Shown here: positions 19,864 to 29,830 of the stretch, piece by piece
How the letters are laid out: each line of letters opens with the position of its first letter
How positions within the stretch are numbered: the stretch's first letter is position 1
NCBI GenBank assembly: GCA_019155205.2
Contig: JAHNZQ020000172.1
Coordinates: forward strand, 1,343,636 to 1,373,712
Direction of reading: 5' to 3'
DNA length: 30,077 nucleotides
DNA from: Gracilaria vermiculophylla
Taxonomy: Eukaryota > Rhodophyta > Florideophyceae > Gracilariales > Gracilariaceae
Translations under genes and position numbers: made by a program
The notes under the pieces: model-generated
Database searches by the model: none
What the model was told of the DNA's origin: nothing
Seen by the model: the letters and a program-made list of their open reading frames with translations, nothing else

Positions 19864-21763
19864 GTTTCACAGGGAGTGCTGGAGAGTGCGGCCAAGATTC
19901 TGAGTAAAAATGTTTTTAATTTGTTGGAGGTAGAGGTCAAACCCGCGGCCCGAACCAGAAAGTTGTTCCAAGTTACCCTCCCCAGGAAGGATACCTGTGC
20001 CTGTATTTACTCCTGTACGAGGTATACTCCGTGGCCTATGGTTGTTCATCCGCCATCTTTCGTAAGAGTGCCCATACTTAGGAAGGTTTCTACCAGTGTT
20101 ACGTTGCGCTCCCTTCTATAAGGTTTACCTTAACGGCTTCTCATTGTTCACTTCCGCCGCATCCCTATCGTTCATTACACTGGTAGAGCCACCATTTTGT
20201 GGGTGACGCGAGCCAAACGTCCCGCAATCTCGTATTTTCCCTCACTTCCTACGAAGATAGGCGCACGCCTCATACACCCATCTTGTCGTGATCTGCTTTG
20301 TGAAGCTCTCAGGCCTAGTGCAAGAGAAACGAAATTAGCCCTTACAATCCCTCCTAGTCGCCCCGATCTCTCGAGAAAAGTTTACTTGCTGCTTCGTTTG
20401 TAGCAGCGTAAGATCCCAAAAGTGTTGGTGGTGTTTCCTGGCGGTGGTTTAGGGGTTTAAGGGGGTGTCTACTGGCTTTCAGGATATCGCACTACCAACG
20501 GTCTTATGGATTAGACGTAAATCATTTGCGCGGGTGTGGATACCATCACTGAGGTGTTTTTCTTGTCCCGGGATGATCTTTGCGGTTTCCCTTCCCAAAC
20601 TTTATCGTGCCATGCATTATATCGGGCGCATAGCTCGCTGTTACCTAAAAGGGATCTTGAGGTTGTGCCGATCGCACAGAAGAAAGGCTGCATTCGCAAA
20701 TTATGATCGGACCTAAGTGACGTCTGGCACCTAGGGCTCCCAGATCCGTTGGAATGTGATACGAAACCATAGGATTTTTCCCAGTGCTTTATAGATAGCG
20801 TGACTCCTGGTGCCAGACAGTCAGCGGCATCTCCAGCTGTCACGGTCAACTCAACCACACACATTGGTTGTGAAACCGAACAGCCTTTAAGCCTGGAAGA
20901 GCAGCTCCTTTCGTTGTGGGCGGCTCACGACACTCTTCCTAGGGATTTGACCACCCTTTGGGGGAATATGGGGGTTATCGTGTTAGGTATATTGTCGAGA
21001 ATCTCCCCCTGGTGCGGGTGGGTGTCAAAATCCTGCTGGAATATTTCCATGGTTCTTCTACTTCTGTGAGAGAATTCGCGCCATGATTTAACCGTTTTCG
21101 AGTTCGTCTCGAGACGTTGGAGCAAGCTCTTCTGATGTATTTGCCTATCTCTGCTGAGATGGTTGCTGTCATCCAGCGTGAGAGACGCCAGGAGAAGCGG
21201 AGAAAATACCACGGCCGAATGTCACGGAGTCAGAAGCATTCTGATAATGACTAACGTACTTCTTCAGGTTCTTCAACGAGTACCTTGGATTGTAACGATA
21301 GGTGGTATTCCTATTTCTGGGGTTCCGAAGGGGCATTCATCCCGCTCCAAGCGGTAATCGGCAAATGCCGATACCATCTGAGCACGTTCGAAGTGCAGAA
21401 GGCATTTAGGCCTCAAAGAGCTCGCTTCAATGAGCCCGATGAATCGGAAGTGGTTTTTTTCCTGTAATACCAGCTCTCCGGTATTTCGATCCGTCGAGTG
21501 CCTCTTGACACGGGAAGAGTGACAGCTTGCATAGAACTTGTGCGACTCATAAAGAGCAACCAAAACTTTTCTGGAGAATACTCAATATTGGCGTTGGATT
21601 CTTTGACCAGCTTCGTCACAGAAGCCGATATACTCGGCATGAAGAAAAACATGCCTACGTTGCATTGCCGTATTTCTAAATGAGGTAGGCCGAAGACCAA
21701 TTCAGCTTTGTAACAGGCTTAAGTCGATACTTCGAAATAAGGGTCAGCTGCTAGCCCAGGACA
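19864..21763. other. unassigned sequence after the gap
   Basis: No gene is recognised. A minus-strand opening (20049-19867) ends at the gap and contains the second arm of the 26-base inverted repeat. A plus-strand opening at 20197-20403 and several at 20465-21683 are short and without domains. Because decayed Gypsy gag and protease sequence follows on the plus strand, this may be its 5' LTR, leader and gag start, but I cannot show it. Confidence 0.35.
19965..19990 (-). repeat. right arm of a perfect 26-bp inverted repeat
   Basis: Exact reverse complement of 17813-17838. Here it lies inside a minus-strand open frame, reading GILPGEGNLEQ. Confidence 0.8.
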
Positions 21764-22740
21764 GTGCGGTACGTACTGCGCTCATACGCTACCAATCAGG
21801 CGAATCAGGCCGCCATCCTCACTTTGCGAGACATACGTCCGAAAGAAGGCCAGAGAGAAACCGATTATTTGGTATATCTTAACAAGACTTTTCACCATTT
21901 TACGAGTGTTTGTCCTGCTAATAAGGGCAGTAAGATGGTCAACGACTCACGGAACCCGGCAATGAAAGGACATGCTGTTTGATGAGGAAGAGATAGACCG
22001 AATCTCACATACCCGAACCTGGTGTAGTGTGCACGTGCCGAAGGTGATACAATTCGTGCCCGCCAACCTATATAGAGGTCAAAACCACCACGGCTTTAGT
22101 TGTAGAGAATGGTTATCTATCTGTCTCCATCATGGCTGCCAAACAAGCAAGAAGAGTGTGTGACCATGTCCCTTGAGCCCAGGGAAGAGCTCCATCGTTC
22201 GGATCACAGAGATCTCGTCTACGACGAGGAAGATTTTCGATATTCGACAGAAAAATGAATTGTTGTAGGCTGGTAATAAAAGAACCTGAGCCCCTCGTAT
22301 CCCGTTTCACAAAGACACATCTATACCCAGCAACCAGTATGGTCAAATTCCGGCATGCCGAGACGGGTACCGGAACCTCGGGATAATGCTTGGCGTCGAG
22401 CGGTAAACTTTAGCTATCACCTGTGTTCTGTACACGGCTACGTAACTCCACAGTGGCTCCTGTAAGTCCCAAAATACCTATCAGTAGCGGCCAGCTACAA
22501 GGCGCACACTCAGGAAGAGATGGAATCGGTCCCCATCGCTCCGTAGCTCCATGCAATAGCGGACGTGTACCCCGCAGTCTCATACCACCCGCAATATCGA
22601 CATGACCCAGGACAACCATTAGATTCTTCTTGGAAGTTTTCTGGCAAAATCTACATCCCGGCGGTACTCCAAGCCCTAGTGGCCGCGCTTTAGATATTAA
22701 AGAAGCTGAGCAACCTGCTTAGGATGTCCTGACCAAAGTA
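21764..22740 (+). pseudogene. possible Gypsy gag remnant (element G1)
   Basis: The opening at 21764-21982 has a gag-like composition (charged, with LTLRDIRPKEGQRETDYLVYL and F...C...K features) and precedes the protease remnant at 22741 on the same strand. Frameshifts and stops follow. There is no zinc knuckle I can read. The assignment rests mainly on position before the protease. Confidence 0.35.
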
Positions 22741-23240
22741 GTGGTGGTGGCTAAGCATACCTACAAGGTTTTCGCTGACCTTGGTCTAAGCTCCCAGTTT
22801 ATGATGCGGTGTCTCACGGTGTTAGATTCTTGCGCAGGTCTCAAATGTGTTGTGGAGTCCGTCTTCCTACCGCAATTGCAGTCCCCTATTTGTTCAAGAA
22901 CGGCATCTGATATCGCTTATGCCAACGTCAATCGTACCAAAACAGTACGACCCATCTTACGAGTCGTGCACTGGTGATGCTCAATCGTGAAACTCGAGTT
23001 TATTGTGTGTCGTGCGCTGGTCGCTCCAGTTATACTGATATGTAACTATTGGCATTGATTCATCGATGCAACGGGCCCCCTCAGCGAGGTTTTGAGTTGG
23101 AAGATAGCTTTAATGTTCCGATTGTAAGCCACTCGTTTGAGATTTCTTTGCAGATGAAGATTTCGCTCTCTGTTTCACAGCATCCAGAATCCAGTTCTTG
23201 GAAACTAACAAAGGTTCTTGTTACTTCATTAATCTGAACA
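22741..23240 (+). pseudogene. retroviral-type aspartic protease remnant (Gypsy element G1)
   Basis: At 22816-22840 the frame reads TVLDSCAGLKCV, the active-site loop of Gypsy-type pepsin-like proteases (a D-S/T-G-A core) with Gly replaced by Cys. After a stop near 22975, the opening at 23049-23237 carries IHRCNGPPQRGFELEDSFNVPIV, which fits the segment after the second conserved block (a family pattern of D...R/ID.I...+L.DG..VPIV). The RT that should follow is absent. At about 23240-23380 the sequence switches to the chromodomain element G2. G1 is therefore truncated by, or joined to, G2. Confidence 0.6.
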
Positions 23241-23429
23241 CGAGGAGGAACGTAAGTTATGGTAAATGTAAACACTGGTCAACACGGTGTACATCTAGTT
23301 CAGTTCGTGCTTTCGTTTAAAAAAAAAGTGGAATTTAGTCGTTGCTAACGAGCTTCACCGATCAGGACTCAATTCGCATCTTTTTTCGGCTCTACGACTA
23401 GTGCCAGCGCGAAGTCATTGCCCGAGAGG

Positions 23430-24030
23430 CACAACTTACCGTCACGGGCGCGAACACCACTGAGGACGTCCGACCGGTTCGTCTCATGTTTTGCGTAGAC
23501 CCAGAGGTTCTAGAGTCCGCGATCGCTCTGGACCCATTTAAATTGCCCAGTCCTATGAGACACTTTCTGATTTAGTACTACAGACCTACCTCGAGACCAA
23601 AGCGGAAGATTCCAAAGAGTCATTGAGTTTCGAGGCACTTGATGACAATGTTGGCAGAGAACTACGGATAGACATGGCAAACAAGAATTCCCATTCCCAG
23701 ATGCAGAAGCTATTTGGGGAGCATCACAAACTACTCCGCCGACACGGACTGTCCTGGATCTTACAAGAGGACCAAAAAATGGCCGTTGGTCACACCCTGA
23801 CTGCTATCTGACCCAAACGTTGCATGATTGGTTGAAATCTGATCTGCAGATTTCCTCAACCGAGTGCCGGAAAGACTTTGAAAAGTTCATGAAGCCTGCC
23901 ATCAGGCTTTCAGAAGCCTTTAAGATGCAATCCAACAGGAAAAGAGGCCGCCTTTCGGACTGCCCACAGGCTCCTCGTGCCTAATACGGTGAACAGCACC
24001 TTATCAAGGACTGTTCGAAAGCCTCGCCGG
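23430..24030 (+). pseudogene. G2 gag remnant
   Basis: Around 23470-23540 a frame reads VRLMFCVDPEVLESAIALDP, a block I associate with gag of oomycete chromodomain Gypsy elements. The frame shifts, and 23623-23811 continues with SFEALDDNVGRELRIDMANK and LLRRHGLSWI. A zinc-knuckle tail near 23975-24010 (YGEQHLIKDC) keeps the His and last Cys but has lost the first cysteines through a stop. Several stops and at least two frameshifts. Confidence 0.65.
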
Positions 24031-24044
24031 AAGAGAAGTCCAAA

Positions 24045-24677
24045 ATGATCGAGGACCTTGGGGAAAGCAAAGACCGAGTTGGTCCATCAAGATCTACCAG
24101 CGGCCAGAAGAGTATTTCGGATTCCTCGCGCTCACAGCCGAAATCCAGTGGTACCGTGTGTTGCATGGACACGAAGGACATTTCTGATCCGGCAAACGCG
24201 AAAGCCCCCTCCTGTCCGATTAAGGTATCCGATGGGGTAACATCACTGAATACGCCCGACCGATTTGATGACGGTAGCGACGACATCATCGTCCCACCCA
24301 AGCTGGCGGAACGTGCGGTCATCCGAGTAATCGGTTGCATGACGGCCATCAACACCGTCCGACTACGGGTTGCGCTCAAGTCTGGAGCAGAAGCGCAGTC
24401 CTTCTCCTTTTCCAGGTCTTGGACCTGCCCGAGAACGGTAATGCATCTGAAGTCAGGACAGTTGGAACTTGTCAACGTCACATTTCTAGTTGCCGAGGAG
24501 GACCTGACGTGTGAACCGTTAATCATTGCAATACCGGTTCTGCAAAATTTACAGGTGGACACCCGCACACTGTTGGAAAACAACCGATCGGTACTCGATG
24601 GATCCGACTGTTCGCATATCGGGAACCAGACAACCAGAGACCGAAGCGAAACTGTCTGTCGCATGATCATATTATAG
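24045..24677 (+). pseudogene. G2 protease remnant
   Basis: A 210-residue open stretch. The active-site triad region reads VALKSGAEAQS, where the catalytic Asp of the D-S-G motif is Lys. The later hydrophobic flap and second-lobe region reads VTFLVAEEDL and IIAIPVLQNLQVDTRTLLE, the usual conserved end of this protease. The first part (to about residue 85) is a low-complexity linker from gag. The catalytic loss makes it inactive although the frame is open. The long antisense opening 24730-23981 is a shadow. Confidence 0.75.
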
Positions 24678-24801
24678 CGCGACTCAACCGCAGACGAACC
24701 GCTGAAGACGCTCCTGCTAGTGGCCCACAAAAAATACCGACTGGCCGCGCGTTAACTACAACACCGCTCAAACGAAAGGATACCAGTTCCCGGATGCCTC
24801 G

Positions 24802-25743
24802 ATGCTCGATCCGATTGACGCAGATCAGCACGGTGATATACGAACATGCGTTAAAGTTATAAAGAAGACCACAACGGACAATGGACTACCAACCGAATAC
24901 CGGAAAACCATTTCCGACATCGTGGACGAAGACGTCGACGTATTTCGTACTGAATTTTCCGCAGAACCACCGGCACAAATCCGACCCCTAACGATGGAAT
25001 TGGCTCCCAATTCCGCACCGGTCAAGGTCCGCCTGCATAAGTATTCAAGCAACCAGCGCGAATTCTTCCATAAATTCGTTGCATCTCTCGTCCGTAGCGG
25101 CATGGTGTATGCCAATACCACATCCCCTTGGGCATTTGCACCCCTCCTCGTACCGAAAAGGGGTCTCGAAGTCCGATATTGGTTCACTGTTGATCTCCGA
25201 CAGATCAACAAGTTCACATTCAAGCAACAATTTCCCATTCCCAAACTGGAGCATGAGCTGACTCGATTGTCGGAATCACGGTAATATGCGACTTTCGACC
25301 TTTGGCACTGCTATTGGCAGCTCGAACTGGATGAAGCTTCACAAGCCCTCCAGTCCTTCATCACACCGGATGGCGTTTATTCGCCAACCCGTGTGATGAT
25401 CTGCACAACTAACGCCGTCACTCACCTGCAGTCTGCACTCTCGGAAATTTTACCGACTGATCTCACGTCGCACTTCCTAACTTGGCAGGAAGACATTTTG
25501 CTGCACGACCCTACCATTGCCGGACTAACTCAATCTGTCCGTCACCTTTTTGGTTTATATGTTCGTAAGAACATCAAGCTGCATCCCGCCAAGCGCATTC
25601 TACTTGCCACCACGCTGCGGTGGTGTGGCCGACTCGTTTTGGCCAACGGTATTTGTTACGATCCGCGTCGGCCAGAAGGCCTTCTCATAATGGAATTACC
25701 GCAAACCGAGGCCAACTTGCAACAATTTATCTGCGCGCTGTAG
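24802..25743 (+). pseudogene. G2 reverse transcriptase remnant
   Basis: Open 24802-25284 with SPWAFAPLLVPKRGLEVRYW and FTVDLRQINKFTFKQQFPIP, the fingers/palm entry of Gypsy RT. After a stop (25282) comes FDLWHCYWQLELDEASQ, which keeps the first catalytic Asp. 25393-25743 gives TWQEDILLHDP, the YVDD-box region in which the first of the two Asp is Glu, followed by LHPAKRILLATTLRWCGRLV. So the frame has at least one stop and the active site is altered. Confidence 0.85.
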
Positions 25744-25859
25744 TAGATCAAGAATGGATTCACCGAATTTGCCACTCCCGTTGGAGCGTTACACGGGTTC
25801 ATAAAGAAAATCTATTCTAGAGCCAGTAAACGTACCAAGCAGTCAGTACCACGGTAAAA

Positions 25860-26200
25860 ACTTACCGCTTTCGGATGGGTCAAGCCTGAACATGACGTCT
25901 TCGAGGCATGTAAGGCCGCCCTCGCCAAAGAGATCACTCTGTCTCACCGCGACGAGACAAAGCGCCTCTGTGTCTCTACCGACGCGTCCGATACGGTCCG
26001 GTCCTGCATCCTTACTCATCTTTGTAACCGCCATCGGTATAGGCCCACGATCCGTTCGTTTTTCTGTCCGGACGATTTTCGACCACGCAATTAGCTTGGC
26101 CTACACTCGAGAAGGAAGCGTACGCCGTACTGGCATCCTTCGAGCGGATGCCTTGGTTTTCTGCCACACCGCCCCGTTTTGATCTGTAAACGGACCATAG
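25860..26200 (+). pseudogene. G2 RNase H remnant
   Basis: The frame from 25860 reads LTAFGWVKPEHDVFEACKAAL (fingers of the connection domain), then LCVSTDASDTVRS, the first Asp motif of RNase H, at about 25970-26010. It then degenerates through stops near 26090. No other RNase H catalytic motif can be read. Confidence 0.65.
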
Positions 26201-26519
26201 CTACCTCAACTTTCTATTTCATCCGTAATCGGTAGTCCCGGACTTATCGCAGACATCAATGCGCAAAGTCCTTCGCTGAGCAATTGGGTTAAGCATTTAC
26301 AACTACACATGCTTCTACGTGTGCGGAACGGACAACGTATGGGCTGATCTTCTAGGCCGTTGGTCCGCGCCCAGCACGGTTCGTAGACTCGTCGGTATTC
26401 CGGAACTCCCGTCATCATCTGCATAGGACTTCGAGTAGCCAATTGTACCGGCCGTCGTTACAACAAAAGAAGAAGCCGCTCCAGACCGACCGCCCAACCT
26501 AAACCGCATGGACGGTATG

Positions 26520-27400
26520 TGGTGAAATCCCAACAATGCAATTTGGGTCCTGGACTCCGCATCGGACTTGCAACTACGCCTGTGCATCACCGCACATACT
26601 GGTCCGAGTGGACACCGTGGTCGCGCGTCAACCGAAGCAGTCTTACGGAAGTACTATTTCTGGTCAACCATGACCTCCGACATTCAGTACTTCATGCGCG
26701 CTTGTATCCATTGTCTATCGATAACTGCAGGGGGAAGGGTACCGCTCCCATTCGGACCTGCCGTACATGGAACGAAGCCTAACGACCTTCTATAGTTTGA
26801 TTATTTCGAGGTCGGACCGAGCCGGACTGCAGAGAAGTACGTGCTCTTCCTCCGCGATGACCACTCCAACCACGAGTAGATAATCGATTTCTCCGATACA
26901 GCGGCCGAGAATGCAGCAACGGGCATCATAAACTGGTGTGCCGCCTTTGGTGTACAGAACGGTCTGATGTCCGATGGACCTACACACTTCCGAAAAGAAA
27001 CGGTTCGCCTCACCTCCAAGGGACTGAAGACAGCACATCACTTCACGCTGCCTTACTCTCCGTAGAGTGACGGTGCCGTCAAACTGTTGGGTAGAAATAT
27101 GCTCAGAGTTTTCCGATACGTCGCTTCGGAGTCACAAATGGACTTGAAGGAATGGCCCGACTTGCTACCTTTGGGTCAGAGCGTTCTCAACAGTGCAACC
27201 TCTCTGTCACGCGGATATATTGTGCAAGTCACGGCCTTCATGGGTATGGAACCCGTTCCGCCTATTGGTACATTTCTACGGACGGAAACGGCCAAACCGA
27301 GTACAAGCTCCGAAGCGGAGCGCGAGTGCACCATAAAAGTTCATGAACTCAAGGAAATTGTGGCGGAATTGCATCCGTTCGTCTGGGAATCGGTTCAGAA
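26520..27400 (+). pseudogene. G2 integrase remnant
   Basis: The zinc-binding region ITAHTGPSGHRGRAST and ACIHCL (26580-26710) has both His and both Cys. After a stop the core reads FDYFEVGPS (first Asp), then LMSDGPTHF (second Asp). The third position lies in SDGAVKLLGRNML, where Lys replaces Glu, just after another stop (27063). The tail 27087-27400 is open and covers the C-terminal integrase domain. Not functional. Confidence 0.8.
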
Positions 27401-27544
27401 GAATCAGGAACGATCCCGCCTCGCCGCATCTGCAGGCACACTACCGAATTTTATGGAAGGAGATTTTATCCTAGTCACCCGCGAAGACGTCCTTGCAGGG
27501 GAAAGCCTTACCTCCTTTGGCGCGGACCGAGACGGATCGTTTAG

Positions 27545-27901
27545 GTGCAATGCGACTACGTTTACCAAGTCGAAGATCTCCGTAACGGTGCTTTGGAAGT
27601 CATAAACGGCAGCCATCTGAAGTTCTTCCGAGATTCGGACATGAATTACCACGTCATTCTGTCACATGCCCTGTCCTCCGAGACCGGCATGCCTGTCGCA
27701 AGGCAAATGCGACTGGCAGAAACCGACGAGAGGCAGCTGAAAGTCGTAGTTCGCTGGAAAGAACTACCGCATTCGGAGGACACGCTAGAGCCGCTCACTC
27801 GCGTCTACGAAGACGTACCGCAGATGCTTCTACGTCTCCTTCAGCGCAAGAACACGCCAAAACGGTTAGCGGACAAAGCACGCCGCATGCTTGTGCTCTA
27901 A
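27545..27901 (+). pseudogene. G2 C-terminal chromodomain region
   Basis: The open stretch YVYQVEDLRNGALEV, LKFFRDSDMN and SHALSSETGMPV leads to KVVVRWKELPHSEDTLEPL, which has the chromodomain signature (WK.L....TWEP type, here DTLEP), then VYEDVPQMLL. A one-base frame shift separates it from the integrase tail (27087-27605 is in another frame). Chromodomains of chromovirus integrases direct insertion to particular chromatin marks. A separated chromodomain here has no such role. The C-terminal end runs straight into the polypurine tract. Confidence 0.75.
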
Positions 27902-27911
27902 AAGAGGGGAG
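27899..27911 (+). promoter_or_regulatory. polypurine tract of G2
   Basis: TAAAAGAGGGGAG directly precedes the TGTAGG start of the putative 3' LTR. An uninterrupted purine run right next to TG is the plus-strand primer site of LTR retrotransposons. Confidence 0.65.
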
Positions 27912-28145
27912 TGTAGGCAGACGCGCCGTGAGCTATTTCGTACGATCCGTAACGCTGGTGTCCTGCAAGGACACCAGCCACCGTCGCCGGCCGCCGCCGT
28001 AGAGTGTATGTAGATAAGCCGGTAGACGGTAAAGCCTAACAGGCATCGACTATAGAACACCTCCGAGCACGTTCCGGCCACTTCCCAGACCGCAATGGAC
28101 GACTCTCTTGTAGCCAACTTTAGATTAAAGACGCGGTGTCTATTG
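27912..28145 (+). repeat. putative 3' LTR of G2
   Basis: Begins TGTAGGCAGACG right after the polypurine tract. The right end is not fixed (the GC-rich sequence ends near 28145), because no second copy exists in the window. It contains a perfect hairpin at 27955-27977 (10-base arms, 3-base loop). Confidence 0.55.
27955..27977 (+). repeat. perfect 10-bp inverted repeat, 3-base loop
   Basis: CTGGTGTCCT, then GCA, then AGGACACCAG. Every base of the arms pairs. It lies about 43 bases into the putative LTR. Confidence 0.85.
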
Positions 28146-29229
28146 TCGCATTATCGCGATGAAAAATAAAATTTTCTTCTTAGAAACAGTAATAAAACGG
28201 TATCAAATACTTTTATAGCACTCATTAATATTTTCCGAGTTCATGATTGTTTCAATAAATGCGATGTCAGTGAGGCATGTTTTAAAAGTGTCAGCCGAGA
28301 ACATCACTAAAGATCCTCCATGAGAATACCTGGTAGAAAAATCAAAACTTTCTTTATTTAGACCATGCCAATAAAATTAGTAGCAATCTGGTCCGTCAGG
28401 ATTGAAATTTGTTAGGTTAGTAAAAGTAACTGTTTCAAATTCTTTATTCCTGTACGATATTTTGGCACATTAGCTAGCTCTATTTTCTATATGATGGTCT
28501 GGAAGAAATAAAGTGTTTTTCTTTTTTTTATACTTAAATTCGTGTTGGTTACTCGTCTCCATATAGTTGATTTTAAAAAATTGAGATTGAGATTTCTTCC
28601 ACTTGTTTTGCACGAAAAGTTTCTTTTGCACAAACCTCTTTTAAATACTCTTTTGTCTGCTGAATGGAGTTACATAGGGTGTTCTGGAGATCGTTTTAAT
28701 CCGTAAGGAGTCAATGTTTTATGGCAATTAGCAACTAAGACCCTAAAACGCTTAAGCTTTTGAGCGGTAGCAGTTTTGGATTTTTTTGGCATCTATCTTA
28801 ATAATGTAAAGCTTTTATTGCTTGAAAAGTGGAGGACTATGAGTTATTTGTATTAGAAAGAATACAATGTACGTATCGTTTTGAAACGATTCTACGTAGA
28901 CAATGTGCAAAAACTAGCCTACAGTACTGTTTTGGCGTACTTTGTAGGATAAATATGGTTTTGAAACGCATTGTACGATAGCCAGCTACACCAATAGTTT
29001 TCATTTACTCGCGAGCACTGCATCCGCTACTACGTTTTTGTTGCCGTAAGCCCGCCGGACATCTTGTGTATCAAGCCGTTCCCGTGCTGACGTTACCATT
29101 TTACGTTCCACTCTGTCTCTTTGTTTGTGTTGATTCATTTTTGCGCTACCGAAAACAGTCGATTCGTAATTGCACATCATCTGGTTCCGCATGCGCTTCG
29201 GGCTTTGCCACTTTTTCACTCTTTTTAAA
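28146..29229. other. AT-rich, no gene seen
   Basis: No recognisable gene. The reading frames (for example 29303-29001 on the minus strand) have no domain and are not tied to known element proteins. Composition falls sharply in GC from the preceding element. Confidence 0.35.
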
Positions 29230-29830
29230 TGATATTTTATAGTCCGCGATGTTCGAATAATAAAGTATATATATTTCACTATTGTCCTTAGTTGCACGTG
29301 CATAATTCGAAATTAGATAAGTGCCAGACCATTTGGGAAAAAATGAAAATGTCCACTGTATTTTTATATATATTATGCTTGCCGCTGAAATATTTTTCAC
29401 CTTCTACCATGGTTTCAGATGGACGGAATAACTGCTCAAAAAGTATATCAATAGCCTACCGACAGTAATGAAAACGATTACATTCTCTCTAGTTCAGAAG
29501 TAAAATATTTATAGGAAAGCGGACACCATTTTTTTCGACGGAATGATATAGCATTTTAATAAAGTAGATATGCAGTTGATAAATTTTATTTTCAGTCTTT
29601 CAAAGGTAAAGCCCAACATATTGAGAATACTTACAAGAGAATCCCATTTTTCTTTGCGTTTACTTTCGTTTACAGCAGAAGTAAAATATCTTCTGAAAAT
29701 GCCGAATAAAATTTTCCTTTTCCATAGTTTCACTTCTTGCCTACAATTATGGACACAATGAACCAATTTTCATCAAACTCTCGAGATGAAAAATAAATCA
29801 TTTCCAATTTAGTTTATAACGCTTTACGTC
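29230..29830 (-). repeat. dispersed repeat, copy 2
   Basis: Diverged partner of 15180-15780, in the same orientation. Minus-strand peptides KNISAASIIYI, IVFITVGY and SAVNESKRKEKWDS align with the corresponding stretches of copy 1, with several stops in both. Its translated content suggests a transposase-like or other element gene rather than random sequence. Confidence 0.6.

Larger units (their letters stand above)
23380..28145 (+). mobile_element. Ty3/Gypsy chromodomain retrotransposon relic (element G2)
   Basis: The plus strand carries gag, protease, RT, RNase H, integrase and chromodomain in standard chromovirus order, followed by a polypurine tract (27899-27911) and a 3' LTR. GC content is clearly higher than in the AT-rich flanks. 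It lacks a recognisable 5' LTR, since G1 sequence runs to about 23240. Stops interrupt nearly every domain, and catalytic residues are lost in protease, RT and integrase, so it cannot be autonomous. Encoded peptides resemble elements common in Phytophthora genomes, which supports an oomycete source. Confidence 0.85.

Noticed and set aside
18681..19940. A continuous 419-residue frame across the N gap
   Set aside because: The gap size is arbitrary, so the frame on the far side is not evidence of one protein. I annotate only 18681-19763.
23981..24730. A 249-residue minus-strand open frame, the longest apart from the integrase and the first gene
   Set aside because: It is antisense to the G2 protease, which has a clear domain on the plus strand. 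The antisense protein has no known features.
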